DNA of 64,000 nucleotides from Micromonospora sediminimaris (lineage in GTDB: Bacteria; Actinomycetota; Actinomycetes; Mycobacteriales; Micromonosporaceae), in the NCBI GenBank assembly GCA_900112325.1, contig FOLJ01000003.1, positions 372,001 through 436,000 on the forward strand. Direction: 5' to 3'. The notes beneath the pieces are model-generated. The model did not search any database, had not been told where the DNA came from, and worked only from the letters and a program-made list of their open reading frames with translations. The stretch's first letter is position 1; the number at the start of each line of letters is the position of its first letter. Below, piece after piece: positions 1 to 8,472 of this stretch. The translations under genes were made by a program, and so were the position numbers.

Positions 1-268
1 TGCCGGTGTCGTCCGGCTGGGCGGGCGAGTAAGCCTCGCTGCCGACGGCCCACGCGTGCCTCGCGTCCACCGACACCACGTCCCACAGCACGCTTGTGGG
101 CCCGGCCAGCTCCGGCAGCGTGGCCAGTCGCCAGTTGGGTGCCGGCGCGCTGGTGACGACGGCTTCGGACGGTCCGTCGGAGGGGGCCGAGGGGCCCGTG
201 CCCGCCGGTCCGCCGGTACACCCCGACACCAGCAGGACAACGGCCGTCATCACGGCAATCTTGCGCAT
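1..268 (-). CDS. Putative lipoprotein, N-terminal part (runs off window)
   Basis: The first 89 codons of a gene read on the minus strand from an ATG at 268; the rest lies before the window. The N-terminus has a short charged start (MRK), a hydrophobic stretch and a lipobox LVSGC with Cys17 as the likely lipidated residue, then a Gly/Pro/Ser-rich linker, as in actinobacterial lipoproteins anchored outside the membrane. The last visible part (DVVSVDARHAWAVGS) resembles the start of a beta-propeller repeat found in BNR/sialidase-like secreted proteins, but too little is present to name a function. The ribosome site is weak (GAGG very close to the start), so the exact start is uncertain. Confidence 0.72.
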   Translation of the reverse strand, partial: MRKIAVMTAVVLLVSGCTGGPAGTGPSAPSDGPSEAVVTSAPAPNWRLATLPELAGPTSVLWDVVSVDARHAWAVGSEAYSPAQPDDTG

Positions 269-440
269 GGCCTCGATGATCGCATCGCGCTGCCACCGCC
301 TCCGCCGGACGATGACCTGCTCGTTCCGGTCAGCGCCGGAAACTGGCGAGCACCTCGGCGATCATGCGATGGCCCTGCGCCTCGAGCTTTCCGAACGCCG
401 GTGACACGGCGGAGACGATACGGGCCGACCGCCGGAACGG

Positions 441-1967
441 TCAGCCCCTTCCGGGCTCGGCGCGTTCGACCTTGAGTGCGGTCCACGACACGGGCGGCAG
501 CTCGACGGTGAGCAGGCCGTCGGCGAGCCGCGCGGTGTCGTTGGTCCGCAGCCCGACCCGGTGCGGGTCGCGCAGGTCGTTGGCGGCGTGTGCGTCGGTG
601 TCCCAGATCCCCCGGGCCGAGACCGCACCGGTCGGCTGGAACGCGCCGAGGTCGATCGTCACGGTGGTGGCCTCGGTGAGGTGCCGATTCTGCAGGAACA
701 CCGACAGCTCGGCGCCGTCGCTGGTCGCGGCGGCGGCCACCACCGGCACCGAGCCGAAGGTGGCGGTGGTCGTCTCGTCGGCGTCGGCGAGCACCCGCAG
801 CGCGTCGCCCCGGGCGGCGTGCGAGGTCACCGAGAACGGGAAGAACGTCGTCTGCCGCCAGGCCGGCCCGCCCGGCTCCGTCATGATCGGCGCGATGACG
901 TTGACGAGCTGCGCGAGGTTCGCCGAGGTGACCCGGTCGGCGTGGTTGAGCAGGGAGATCAGCAGACCGCCGAGAACCACGGCGTCCGCGACGGTGTACC
1001 GGTCCTCCAGCAGGCGTGGTGCGACCGGCCACTCGTCGATGGTGAACGTGCGGGCCTGTTCCTGCCAGCGGGACATGTACCAGACGTTCCACTCGTCGAA
1101 CGCGAGGTCCACCCGCTTGGCCGAGCGCTTGACCGTGCGTACGTGGTCGACGGTCGCGACCACCGACTCGATGTAGGTGTCCATGTCGACCCCGGAGGCG
1201 AGGAAACTCGCGAGATCCCCGTCGTGTTCCTGGTAGTACGCGTGGCAGGAGATGTAGTCGACGTCGTCGTAGGCGTGGGTCAGCACCACGCGTTCCCACT
1301 CACCGAAGGTCGGCATGCCGCGGCCGGACGATCCGCAGGCGACCAGCTCCAGATCCCGGTCCACCTGGCGCATCGCCTTCGCCGTCATCGACGCGAGCTT
1401 GCCGTAGTCGGTGGCGTCGCGGTGGCCGAGCTGCCAGGGGCCGTCCATCTCGTTGCCGAGGCACCACATGGCGATCCCGAACGGCTTCTCCCGGCCGTTG
1501 GCGGCCCGTTGCGCGGCGCGGGCGGTGCCGGCCGGCAGGTTGGTGTACTCCAGCAGCTCGACGGCTTCCTTCGGGCCCCGGGTGCCGAGGTTCACGGCCA
1601 GCATCAGCTCGCTGCCCACCAGGTCGAGCCAGTGCTGGAACTCGTGCAGGCCGACCTCGTTGGTCTCGGTGGAGTGCCAGGCGAGATCGAGCCGGCGCGG
1701 CCGCTCGCCCACCGGCCCGACACCGTCCTCCCAGTTGTAGCCGGAGACGAAGTTGCCGCCCGGGTACCGGACCGTGCTGACCCCGAGTTCCTTGACCAGA
1801 TCGATCACGTCGCGCCGGAATCCGTCCGGTCCGGCGCTCGGATGCCCGGGCTCGTGGATGCCGTCGTAGATGTGGCGACCCAGGTGCTCGACGAAACCGC
1901 CGAAGAGTCGGCGACGGACCGGGCCGATGGTGAAGGCCGGGTTGATGGTGAGGTGCGCGCGGGGCAT
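441..1967 (-). CDS. Alpha-L-arabinofuranosidase, GH51 family
   Basis: A 508-residue intracellular-type glycosidase predicted to release terminal alpha-L-arabinofuranosyl groups from arabino-oligosaccharides. It has no signal peptide. The (beta/alpha)8 barrel carries the GH51 acid/base Glu173 in the GNE motif (residues 171-173) and the nucleophile Glu292 in FDEWN; the C-terminal third is a beta-sandwich. Length is normal for the family. The ATG at 1967 is chosen over the upstream ATG at 1988 because AGGAG lies 4-5 bases before it and the extra seven residues do not look like protein. A LacI-type palindrome sits just upstream and a LacI gene follows immediately upstream on the same strand, so sugar-responsive repression is likely. 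Confidence 0.95.
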   Translation of the reverse strand: MPRAHLTINPAFTIGPVRRRLFGGFVEHLGRHIYDGIHEPGHPSAGPDGFRRDVIDLVKELGVSTVRYPGGNFVSGYNWEDGVGPVGERPRRLDLAWHSTETNEVGLHEFQHWLDLVGSELMLAVNLGTRGPKEAVELLEYTNLPAGTARAAQRAANGREKPFGIAMWCLGNEMDGPWQLGHRDATDYGKLASMTAKAMRQVDRDLELVACGSSGRGMPTFGEWERVVLTHAYDDVDYISCHAYYQEHDGDLASFLASGVDMDTYIESVVATVDHVRTVKRSAKRVDLAFDEWNVWYMSRWQEQARTFTIDEWPVAPRLLEDRYTVADAVVLGGLLISLLNHADRVTSANLAQLVNVIAPIMTEPGGPAWRQTTFFPFSVTSHAARGDALRVLADADETTTATFGSVPVVAAAATSDGAELSVFLQNRHLTEATTVTIDLGAFQPTGAVSARGIWDTDAHAANDLRDPHRVGLRTNDTARLADGLLTVELPPVSWTALKVERAEPGRG

Positions 1968-1991
1968 GGGGCTCCTAACGATGATCACTCA

Positions 1992-2005
1992 CGATAACGT
2001 TTTCG
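1992..2005. promoter_or_regulatory. Putative LacI-family operator upstream of GH51
   Basis: CGATAACGTTTTCG has an AACGTT core with near-symmetric arms (GATAAC against GTTTTC), the shape of LacI-family operators in actinobacteria. It lies 25 bases upstream of the arabinofuranosidase start, where a repressor would block transcription. The adjacent LacI gene is the obvious candidate regulator; this is inference from position. Confidence 0.5.
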
Positions 2006-2054
2006 GTGGCGGTAGACGAGCCCCCGGCCGGGCCGCGAGCCCCCACTACTCGCG

Positions 2055-3071
2055 TCACCTCGGGGCGGGCCCGGTGCTGTCCCGACGGATCAGTTCGGCG
2101 GCGAGCGACTCGACCCGAGGGCTGGCGGCGCCCGGGTCGAGAGCCAGAGCCATCGCCCGGGCACCCATCTCCACCAGCGGCAGTCGCACCGTGGTCAGCG
2201 CCGGGGTGACGTCGCGGGCCATCGGCATGTCGTCGAACCCGAAGACGCTGACCTGCTGCGGCACCGGCACCGCGCGGGCGCGCAGCAGCGCCAACGCCCC
2301 GATGGCCATCGAGTCGTTGAGCGCCGCGATCGCGGTCAGGCCGGGCTCCGCGTCGAGCAGCGCGGCGGTGGCCTCGGCGCCGCCGTCACGGTCGAAATCG
2401 GCGTACCGGATGCGGTGTTCCGGCAGGCCAAGGCCGTGTTCGGCGAGTGCCGCGCGCAACCCGGTGAGCCGGTCGGTGATGGTGGTCAGCACCCGGGGCC
2501 CGGCCACCACACCGATGTGTTCGTGGCCGAGGCGGCAAAGCTCCCGACCGAGGAGTCCGCCACCGCCCCGGTTGTCCGGCATCACCGCGTCACCGGAGTG
2601 CTCGTGGCGGCCGATCACCGTGACCCGGCCACCGGTGGCCTCGTACGCGGCGAGCTTGCCGTTGAGCAGTCGGGTGAAGTCGGCGTCGTGGTATCCCGAA
2701 CCGGCCAGGACGATTGCGGCGACCTGCTGGCCCCGCAACAGCTCGACGTACTCCAACTCCCGCTCCGGGTCGCGGTAGCTGTTGCAGATCATCAACAGGC
2801 GGCCCTGGTCGGTGGCGACCCGTTGCAGGCCGCGGGTGATCTCCGAGAAGTACGGGTCGGAGACGTCGTGCACGATCACCCCGACGGCGCCGCGGTGCGA
2901 CCGGGCCAGCAGTTGGGCGTGCGCGTTGGGCACGTACTGCAACTCGGCGACGGCCTGCAACACCCGTTCGCGCAGTTCCTCGGTGACCGGCTTGCTGCTG
3001 CCGTTGATCACGCGGGAGGCGGTGGCGGGTGAGACACCGGCCCGTCGGGCCACATCGGACAGCGTCGCCAC
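2055..3071 (-). CDS. LacI-family transcriptional regulator
   Basis: A 338-residue repressor with an N-terminal LacI helix-turn-helix (TLSDVARRAGVSPATASRVI, residues 3-22), hinge helix and a periplasmic-binding-protein-like sensor domain (residues about 60-330, with GFDDMPMA near the C-terminus). It should bind a palindromic operator and release it on sugar binding. The GTG at 3071 is chosen because it gives the usual LacI N-terminus and has a purine-rich GAGGGGGCGG site before it; the longer open frame continuing upstream covers a different gene's DNA. It lies between the GH51 arabinofuranosidase and the oxidoreductase/aldolase-like/isomerase trio and could control either through the palindromes found before both. 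Confidence 0.95.
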   Translation of the reverse strand: MATLSDVARRAGVSPATASRVINGSSKPVTEELRERVLQAVAELQYVPNAHAQLLARSHRGAVGVIVHDVSDPYFSEITRGLQRVATDQGRLLMICNSYRDPERELEYVELLRGQQVAAIVLAGSGYHDADFTRLLNGKLAAYEATGGRVTVIGRHEHSGDAVMPDNRGGGGLLGRELCRLGHEHIGVVAGPRVLTTITDRLTGLRAALAEHGLGLPEHRIRYADFDRDGGAEATAALLDAEPGLTAIAALNDSMAIGALALLRARAVPVPQQVSVFGFDDMPMARDVTPALTTVRLPLVEMGARAMALALDPGAASPRVESLAAELIRRDSTGPAPR

Positions 3072-3210
3072 ACCCGCCCCCTCACGCGTCGCGCCGGCGC
3101 TGTCGCGGCGACCAGCGACACCGTACCGCAGCGCGGGGCCTTTTCCGGGGCGTGGTTCGCGCAGGTCAAGGCCGCGGGTCCGGGCGGTCCGTCCGGTCTC
3201 CGCCGCGCGG

Positions 3211-4008
3211 TCAGGGAACCGTGCCCCGGGCGAGGAGATGGGCGCTCGCCGCGACCAGGGCCGGCTCCCCTCGGAAGACGTGGGCGAGCCGCAGGGCGGC
3301 GGCGTACACGGCCTCCGCCGTCGGCCCGTGCGCGGCCGCTTCGGCGGCGATCCAGGCCGGTCCCTCGACGCCGTCGACGGCCAGCTCGACAAACCCGGCG
3401 GTACGGCATTCGTCGAGGAGTTCCTCGACCCGGTGGAAGTAGGCGTGGGTGAAACCCAGACGCGCGTCGTTCCGGCCGTCGGTGAGCAGCACCTCGGCTT
3501 CCTCGACCGTCCGGTCGTCGAGTCGCCCGGTGGCGGCGAAGTCGAGCGGCCCGGCGAACCGCGAGATCGCGGCGGCGAGGACGCGTCCGCCGGGTCGCGT
3601 GACGCGGAGCGCCTCGGCCAGAGCCCGACACCGGTCGGCGCGCCGCGGCAGGTGATACAGCGGCCCCAGCAGCAGGGTGGCGTCGTAGCTGTCGTCCTCC
3701 TCGGGTAGCGCGCGGGCGTCGGCGACATCCGAGTCGATCGCGGGACTGCCGGCGCGGGCCTGTTCGACGTGCGCCGGCACCAGGTCGAGCAGGCGTACCC
3801 GGTAGCCGAGGGCGACGAGGGCCCGGGCGTACGCACCGGGCCCTCCGCCGACGTCCAGGATCCGGGCGGGCGGCGTCGGCAGGTACGCGCGCAGCAGTTC
3901 CAACGTCCGGGTCCGCTCCAGCCGGGCCTGTGGCCGCGCGGCGAGCCGCAGATCCTCGCGGTGGCGGTCCGTGTAGTACGCGACGATCTCGTCTGATTGG
4001 TCAGCCAT
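3211..4008 (-). CDS. Class I SAM-dependent methyltransferase
   Basis: A 265-residue cytoplasmic protein with the Rossmann-type SAM-binding motif I ILDVGGGPGAYA (residues about 50-61), an acidic end of strand two, and a YHL/RADRC segment as in the UbiE/Methyltransf_11 group. The substrate cannot be told from sequence. The ATG at 4008 starts the recognisable domain; the open frame beyond it has no protein character. It is divergent from the oxidoreductase at 4198 across a 189-base gap that carries a LacI-type palindrome, and is 139 bases upstream of the LacI gene on the same strand. No functional link to the sugar genes is evident. Confidence 0.88.
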   Translation of the reverse strand: MADQSDEIVAYYTDRHREDLRLAARPQARLERTRTLELLRAYLPTPPARILDVGGGPGAYARALVALGYRVRLLDLVPAHVEQARAGSPAIDSDVADARALPEEDDSYDATLLLGPLYHLPRRADRCRALAEALRVTRPGGRVLAAAISRFAGPLDFAATGRLDDRTVEEAEVLLTDGRNDARLGFTHAYFHRVEELLDECRTAGFVELAVDGVEGPAWIAAEAAAHGPTAEAVYAAALRLAHVFRGEPALVAASAHLLARGTVP

Positions 4009-4147
4009 CCAGTGATGATCCTCGTTGGGGCGGCGAGATGGCCAGCGGTTTGTTCCTGCCGCCGTCCCCGGCGACGGCTGCGACGGCCGAAAGTACCGCG
4101 GTCGGGCAAGCCCTTGCCTGGCCGTCGCGGCACCGCCTAACCTGTGC

Positions 4148-4163
4148 AGGAAAGCGCTTACCT
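4148..4163. promoter_or_regulatory. LacI-type palindromic operator
   Basis: AGGAAAGCGCTTACCT is a 16-base palindrome with one mismatch, centred on AAGCGCTT, the classic LacI/GalR-family operator core. It lies about 35 bases upstream of the Gfo/Idh oxidoreductase start and could control the downstream trio and perhaps the divergent methyltransferase. Repression by the nearby LacI protein is inferred. Confidence 0.6.
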
Positions 4164-4197
4164 GATCGGTGCGAGCGCCTACGACGGAAGGACCCTC

Positions 4198-5349
4198 ATG
4201 ACCCGCAGGTCGATCGGCATCATCGTGAACGGCGTCACCGGCCGGATGGGATACCGGCAGCATCTGGTGCGCTCCCTGCTGGCCATCCGTTCCGCCGGTG
4301 GTGTGCCGCTGGCCGACGGCACCACCGTCTGGCCGCATCTCGTCCTCGTCGGCCGCAGCGAGGCCAAGCTGCGCGAGATCGCCGAACGGCACGGCCTGGA
4401 CGACTGGACCACCGACCTGAGCGCCGCCCTGGCCCGCGACGACATCCAGATCTACTTCGACGCGCAGGTGACCCAGCAGCGGGAGAAGGCCATCCGACAG
4501 GCCATCGAGGCCGGCAAGCACATCTACACCGAGAAGCCCCTCGCCGAGGACACCGCCGCCGCCCTGGACCTGGCGCGTGCCGCCCGGGCAGCCGGCGTAC
4601 GCACCGGCGTGGTGCAGGACAAACTCTTCCTGCCGGGGCTGCGCAAGCTCAAGCGACTGCTCGACGGCGGCTTCTTCGGCCAGGTGCTGTCGGTACGCGG
4701 CGAGTTCGGCTACTGGGTGTTCGAGGGCGACTGGCAGCCCGCACAGCGCCCGTCGTGGAACTACCGGGCCGCCGACGGTGGCGGCATCGTGGTGGACATG
4801 TTCCCGCACTGGCACTACGTGCTCGCGGAGCTGTTCGGTGAGGTACGCAGCGTCTCGGCCACCATCGCCACGCACATTCCCCGGCGGGTCGACGAGGCCG
4901 GGCGGCCCTACGAGGCCACCGCCGACGACGCCGCCTACGGCACCTTCGAGCTGGCGGGCGGCGTCATCGCCCAGCTCAACTCGTCCTGGTGCGTCCGGGT
5001 GCACCGCGACGAGCTTGTCGAGTTCCAGGTCGACGGCACCGAGGGCAGCGCGGTGGCCGGGCTGCGGCGCTGCCGGGTGCAGCACCGGGCGGTCACCCCG
5101 AAGCCGGTCTGGAACCCTGACCTGCCCGCCACCGAGGACTTCCGTTCGCAGTGGACGGAGGTGCCGGACAACGAGGACTTCGACAACGGCTTCAAGGTGC
5201 AGTGGGAGGCGTTCCTGCGGCACGTCGCCACCGGCGAACCGTTCCCGTGGGACTTCCTGGCCGGCGCCCGTGGCGTGCAGTTGGCCGAGCTGGGCCTGCT
5301 GTCGGCCCGTGAGGGACGCCGCGTCGAGGTGCCGGAGCTGGCCCTGTGA
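4198..5349 (+). CDS. Gfo/Idh/MocA-family NAD(P)-dependent sugar oxidoreductase
   Basis: A 383-residue dehydrogenase predicted to oxidise a sugar, sugar acid or cyclitol. The N-terminal Rossmann fold carries GVTGRMG (residues 12-18) and the family EKP motif (residues 112-114), whose Lys is catalytic; the C-terminal alpha/beta domain has the usual substrate-binding sheet. The ATG at 4198 has GGAAGGA at -12 to -6; an earlier in-frame ATG overlaps the operator and adds an unlikely extension. The gene is the first of three coupled genes, ending in a GTGA overlap with the DUF993 gene. The exact substrate is unknown. Confidence 0.92.
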   Translation: MTRRSIGIIVNGVTGRMGYRQHLVRSLLAIRSAGGVPLADGTTVWPHLVLVGRSEAKLREIAERHGLDDWTTDLSAALARDDIQIYFDAQVTQQREKAIRQAIEAGKHIYTEKPLAEDTAAALDLARAARAAGVRTGVVQDKLFLPGLRKLKRLLDGGFFGQVLSVRGEFGYWVFEGDWQPAQRPSWNYRAADGGGIVVDMFPHWHYVLAELFGEVRSVSATIATHIPRRVDEAGRPYEATADDAAYGTFELAGGVIAQLNSSWCVRVHRDELVEFQVDGTEGSAVAGLRRCRVQHRAVTPKPVWNPDLPATEDFRSQWTEVPDNEDFDNGFKVQWEAFLRHVATGEPFPWDFLAGARGVQLAELGLLSAREGRRVEVPELAL

Positions 5350-6521
5350 GCGAGCGAACCAGCAGGCTCGGTAGCGCCGAGGTGACCCTGCCCGGCGGCC
5401 GGCGGATCCGGCTGTCCGGCGGCAGCGGGCATCCCCGCCCCGACGGCCCGCCGCGCACCCGCGTCGCGTACGCCGCCGCGCACGTGGTGGCCGACCCGGC
5501 CGCCGACAACACCCCGGGCGCCCCGGCGGTCCTGGACTGGGACCGCACCCTCGCCTTCCGTCGGCACCTGTGGTCCTACGGCCTGGGGGTGGCCGAGGCG
5601 ATGGACACCGCGCAGCGCGGCATGGGTCTGGACTACCCGGCCACCCGGGAGCTGATCCGCCGCAGCGCGGCGGAGGCCCGGTCCGTCGGTGGGCGGATCG
5701 TTGCCGGAGCCACCACCGACCAGTTGCCGCCCGGCCCGGCGACGCTCGCCGAGGTCACCGCCGCCTACCGGGCGCAGCTCGACGACGTGCAGGCCGCCGG
5801 GGCGGTGCCGGTGCTGATGTGCAGCCGGCACCTGGCCGCCGCCGCCCGCGGCCCCGAGGACTACCTGCGGGTGTACGACGAACTGCTGCACGCCGCCGAC
5901 GGGCCGGTGGTGCTGCACTGGCTCGGTCCGATGTTCGACCCGGCGCTGTCCGGTTACTGGGGCACCGCCGACCTGGACCTGGCCGCCGACACCGTCGTCG
6001 AGCTGCTCAAGGCCCACGCGTCCCGGGTGGACGGCATCAAGGTGTCGCTGCTCGACGCCGGGCGTGAGGTGGCGTTGCGCCGCCGGCTGCCAGCGGGCGT
6101 ACGCCTCTACACCGGCGACGACTTCCACTACCCGGAACTGATCCGGGGTGACGACGTCGGCCACTCCGATGCGCTGTTGGGGGTCTTCGCCGCCATCGCG
6201 CCGGCCGCGTCGGCCGCGTTCGCCGCCCTCGACCGCGGTGACCTGACCCGGTACGACGAGATCTTCGCTCCTACCGTGCCACTGGCCCGGCACCTGTTCG
6301 CCGCACCCACCTGGTACTACAAGACCGGCATCGTCTTCCTCGCCTGGCTGGCCGGGCATCAGGAGCACTTCACAATGGTCGGCGGATTGCAGTCCGGCCG
6401 TTCACCGGAGCACCTGGGCACCCTGCTCAGCCTCGCCGACGCCGCCGGGCTGCTGCCCGACGCCGAGCTGGCTGCCGTCCGCGCCCGGGCCTTCTTCACC
6501 GTGGCCGGGGTGCCCCAGTGA
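5346..6521 (+). CDS. DUF993 family protein, dihydrodipicolinate-synthase-like aldolase
   Basis: A 391-residue protein of the DUF993 family, related to the class I aldolases of the DHDPS/NanA group. Lys232 in the DGIKVSLLD segment sits where these enzymes carry the Schiff-base lysine, supporting aldolase or retro-aldolase chemistry, but the usual YNxP tyrosine motif is replaced by HWLGPMFDP, so the mechanism may differ. It starts at a GTG overlapping the previous stop (GTGA) and overlaps the next gene in the same way, so the three products are probably made in step. It may cleave the product of the oxidoreductase and isomerase; the substrate is unknown. Confidence 0.88.
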   Translation: MSERTSRLGSAEVTLPGGRRIRLSGGSGHPRPDGPPRTRVAYAAAHVVADPAADNTPGAPAVLDWDRTLAFRRHLWSYGLGVAEAMDTAQRGMGLDYPATRELIRRSAAEARSVGGRIVAGATTDQLPPGPATLAEVTAAYRAQLDDVQAAGAVPVLMCSRHLAAAARGPEDYLRVYDELLHAADGPVVLHWLGPMFDPALSGYWGTADLDLAADTVVELLKAHASRVDGIKVSLLDAGREVALRRRLPAGVRLYTGDDFHYPELIRGDDVGHSDALLGVFAAIAPAASAAFAALDRGDLTRYDEIFAPTVPLARHLFAAPTWYYKTGIVFLAWLAGHQEHFTMVGGLQSGRSPEHLGTLLSLADAAGLLPDAELAAVRARAFFTVAGVPQ

Positions 6522-7396
6522 CCGGGCCTGCTCACGCGGCTGGGCGGGCTCACGCGGCTGGGCGGGCTCACGGGGCCGGGCCGGCGAGCCGGGCGGCCCT
6601 GCGCCGGTTCTCGTTCAACCAGGCGACCGCCCAGCACTGGCCGCTGCCGGACGTGGTCGCCGGTTGTGTCGCCGCCGGCGTGCCGGGCGTCGGCCTGTGG
6701 CGGGAACCGGTCGCCGAGTACGGTCTCGGCCGCGCCGCGAAACTGGTCCGCGACGCCGGGCTGGCGGTCACCACCCTGTGCCGGGGCGGGTTCTTCACCG
6801 CCGACGACTGGCGGGAGCAGAACCTGCGCGCCATCGACGAGGCGGCCACGCTCGGCGCACCGGTGCTGGTCCTGGTCTCCGGCGGCCTGCCCGCCGGCAG
6901 CCGGGACATCGACGGCGCCCGCGCCCGGGTCGCCGACGCGATCGCCGAACTCGCCCCGCACGCCGACGCCGCCGGGGTGACCCTGGCCATCGAACCGCTG
7001 CACCCGATGTTCGCTGCCGACCGGTGCGTGATCTCCACCCTCGGTCAGGCGCTGGACATCGCCGAGCGGTTCGACCCGGGCGTGGTCGGTGTGGTGGTGG
7101 ACGCGTACCACGTGTGGTGGGACGACACCGTCCACGACCAGATCGCCCGCGCGGGGGAGTGGATCGCCGCGTTCCAGGTCTGCGACTGGATCACCCCGCT
7201 GCCGGAGGGGGTGCTGCTCGGCCGGGCGCTGCCCGGCGACGGCTGCATCGAGTTGCGCCGGCTGCGCGAGGCGGTCGACGCGGCCGGCTACGCCGGCCCG
7301 ATCGAGGTGGAGGTCTTCAACGCCGAGGTCTGGGCACGCCCCGGCGAGCAGATCCTGGCCGCCGCCATCGACGGCTACCTGCGCGAGGTCGTCTGA
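6518..7396 (+). CDS. Sugar phosphate isomerase/epimerase family (TIM barrel)
   Basis: A 292-residue member of the AP-endonuclease family 2 / xylose-isomerase-like TIM-barrel group, usually metal-dependent sugar or ketose epimerases. Likely metal ligands lie in AIEPLHP, VVDAYHVWW and EVEVFNAE. It starts at a GTG overlapping the DUF993 stop. The first 20 residues are a low-complexity Ala/His/Gly/Arg extension encoded by an 18-base tandem repeat and precede the true domain (RFSFNQAT), so they are probably dispensable. With the oxidoreductase and DUF993 protein it forms a three-step catabolic module. Confidence 0.9.
   Translation: MTGPAHAAGRAHAAGRAHGAGPASRAALRRFSFNQATAQHWPLPDVVAGCVAAGVPGVGLWREPVAEYGLGRAAKLVRDAGLAVTTLCRGGFFTADDWREQNLRAIDEAATLGAPVLVLVSGGLPAGSRDIDGARARVADAIAELAPHADAAGVTLAIEPLHPMFAADRCVISTLGQALDIAERFDPGVVGVVVDAYHVWWDDTVHDQIARAGEWIAAFQVCDWITPLPEGVLLGRALPGDGCIELRRLREAVDAAGYAGPIEVEVFNAEVWARPGEQILAAAIDGYLREVV
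6530..6577. repeat. 18-base tandem repeat inside a coding region
   Basis: GCTCACGCGGCTGGGCGG occurs twice in direct tandem (6530-6547, 6548-6565), followed by a partial third copy. It encodes AHAAGR repeats at the N-terminus of the isomerase/epimerase. The unit is a multiple of three, so copy-number change would keep the frame. Confidence 0.85.
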
Positions 7397-7418
7397 ACGG
7401 CGGCGCAACCGGTCGCCC

Positions 7419-7449
7419 CCAGGCCGGATGGTCGCCCGGGCCGGCCTGG
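7419..7449. terminator. Possible weak terminator between convergent genes
   Basis: CCAGGCCGG and CCGGCCTGG form a perfect 9-base stem with a 13-base loop, between the isomerase and the convergent exonuclease gene. There is no U-run, which is common for actinobacterial terminators, so support is modest. Confidence 0.4.
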
Positions 7450-7456
7450 AGGCGGG

Positions 7457-8386
7457 TCAGCTCGTCGTGGTGCGGGTGGCGAGCGCGTCGACCAGGCGTC
7501 GGGTGGAGCCGGCGAGGTTCCACCGCTCGGCCAGGTCGAGCAGCCGTTCCGGGTCGGCCGGCGACACCGGCAGCTCGGTGGCCAGCGGCGGCAGCGGCAC
7601 GTCCAAGGCGACCTTGACGACCTTCGGCGCCACGGCCAGGTAGTCCCGGGCCGCGTCGAGCTTGGTGCGCAACCCGGGCGCGAAGCCGGCGGCCGGGTCG
7701 TCCAGGGCGGCGAGGATGCCGGCGATGTCGCCGTACCTGTCGACAAGCCGGGCGGCGGTCTTCTCACCGACACCGGCCACCCCGGGCAACCCGTCGGACG
7801 GGTCGCCGCGTAGCGCGGCGAACTCGGCGTACCTGTCGGCCGGCACGCCGTAGCGGGCCCGCACGGCGGCGTCGTCGCAGTCCTCCAGCTTGGCCACCCC
7901 CCGCCCGACGTAGAGCAGTCGTACGCCCCGGGCGTCGTCGATCAGTTGGAACAGGTCCCGGTCGCCGGAGACCACCTCGACCGGCCCGGGCTGGGTGACC
8001 GAGAGGGTGCCGAGCACGTCGTCGGCCTCGTAGCCGGTCGCGCCGACCACTGTCACACCCAGCGCGTCGAGCACCTCCAGGATCATCGGTACCTGCGGGG
8101 AGAGGGTGTCCGGCACCACCTCGCCGCCCTCGGGCGCCACCCGGTGCGCCTTGTACGACGGCAGCAGCGCGACCCGCCATTCGGGCCGCCAGTCGTGGTC
8201 CATCGCGCACACCATCCGCCCCGGCCGCCGGGTGCGCACCAGTTGGGCGAGCATGTCGAGGAACCCGCGTACCGCGTTGACCGGCTGGCCGTCGGCCGTC
8301 CTCGCGGCGGACTCGGGAATGCCGAAGTACGCCCGGAAGTAGAGACTGGGCGCGTCGATGAGCATGATCGGGGTCTGCGCTGTCAC
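7457..8386 (-). CDS. 5'-3' exonuclease (PolI N-terminal / flap-endonuclease family)
   Basis: A 309-residue structure-specific nuclease like the N-terminal domain of DNA polymerase I, without the polymerase part. Metal-binding acidic motifs are visible in MLIDAPSLYFRAYFG, AMDHDW, YEADDVLG and VSGDRDLFQL, followed by the helix-hairpin-helix GLPGVAGVGEKTAARLV that binds DNA. It should remove flaps or RNA primers during replication and repair. The GTG at 8386 gives the family-typical N-terminus (TAQTPIMLIDAP); an ATG eight codons upstream at 8410 is an alternative. It is a stand-alone gene, convergent with the sugar trio. Confidence 0.93.
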   Translation of the reverse strand: MTAQTPIMLIDAPSLYFRAYFGIPESAARTADGQPVNAVRGFLDMLAQLVRTRRPGRMVCAMDHDWRPEWRVALLPSYKAHRVAPEGGEVVPDTLSPQVPMILEVLDALGVTVVGATGYEADDVLGTLSVTQPGPVEVVSGDRDLFQLIDDARGVRLLYVGRGVAKLEDCDDAAVRARYGVPADRYAEFAALRGDPSDGLPGVAGVGEKTAARLVDRYGDIAGILAALDDPAAGFAPGLRTKLDAARDYLAVAPKVVKVALDVPLPPLATELPVSPADPERLLDLAERWNLAGSTRRLVDALATRTTTS

Positions 8387-8472
8387 GTCCGACAGCCTGG
8401 CACACCGCACCGACTTTCACGGCGCACGGCAGGTCGACGGTGCGAGCCGGTGCAGCGACGAAGGAGGAGCCG

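Noticed and set aside
2055..4133. A single 692-residue minus-strand frame covering LacI and the methyltransferase region
   Set aside because: Only the part from the GTG at 3071 looks like LacI; upstream the frame runs antisense or out of frame through the methyltransferase gene, with low-complexity translation.
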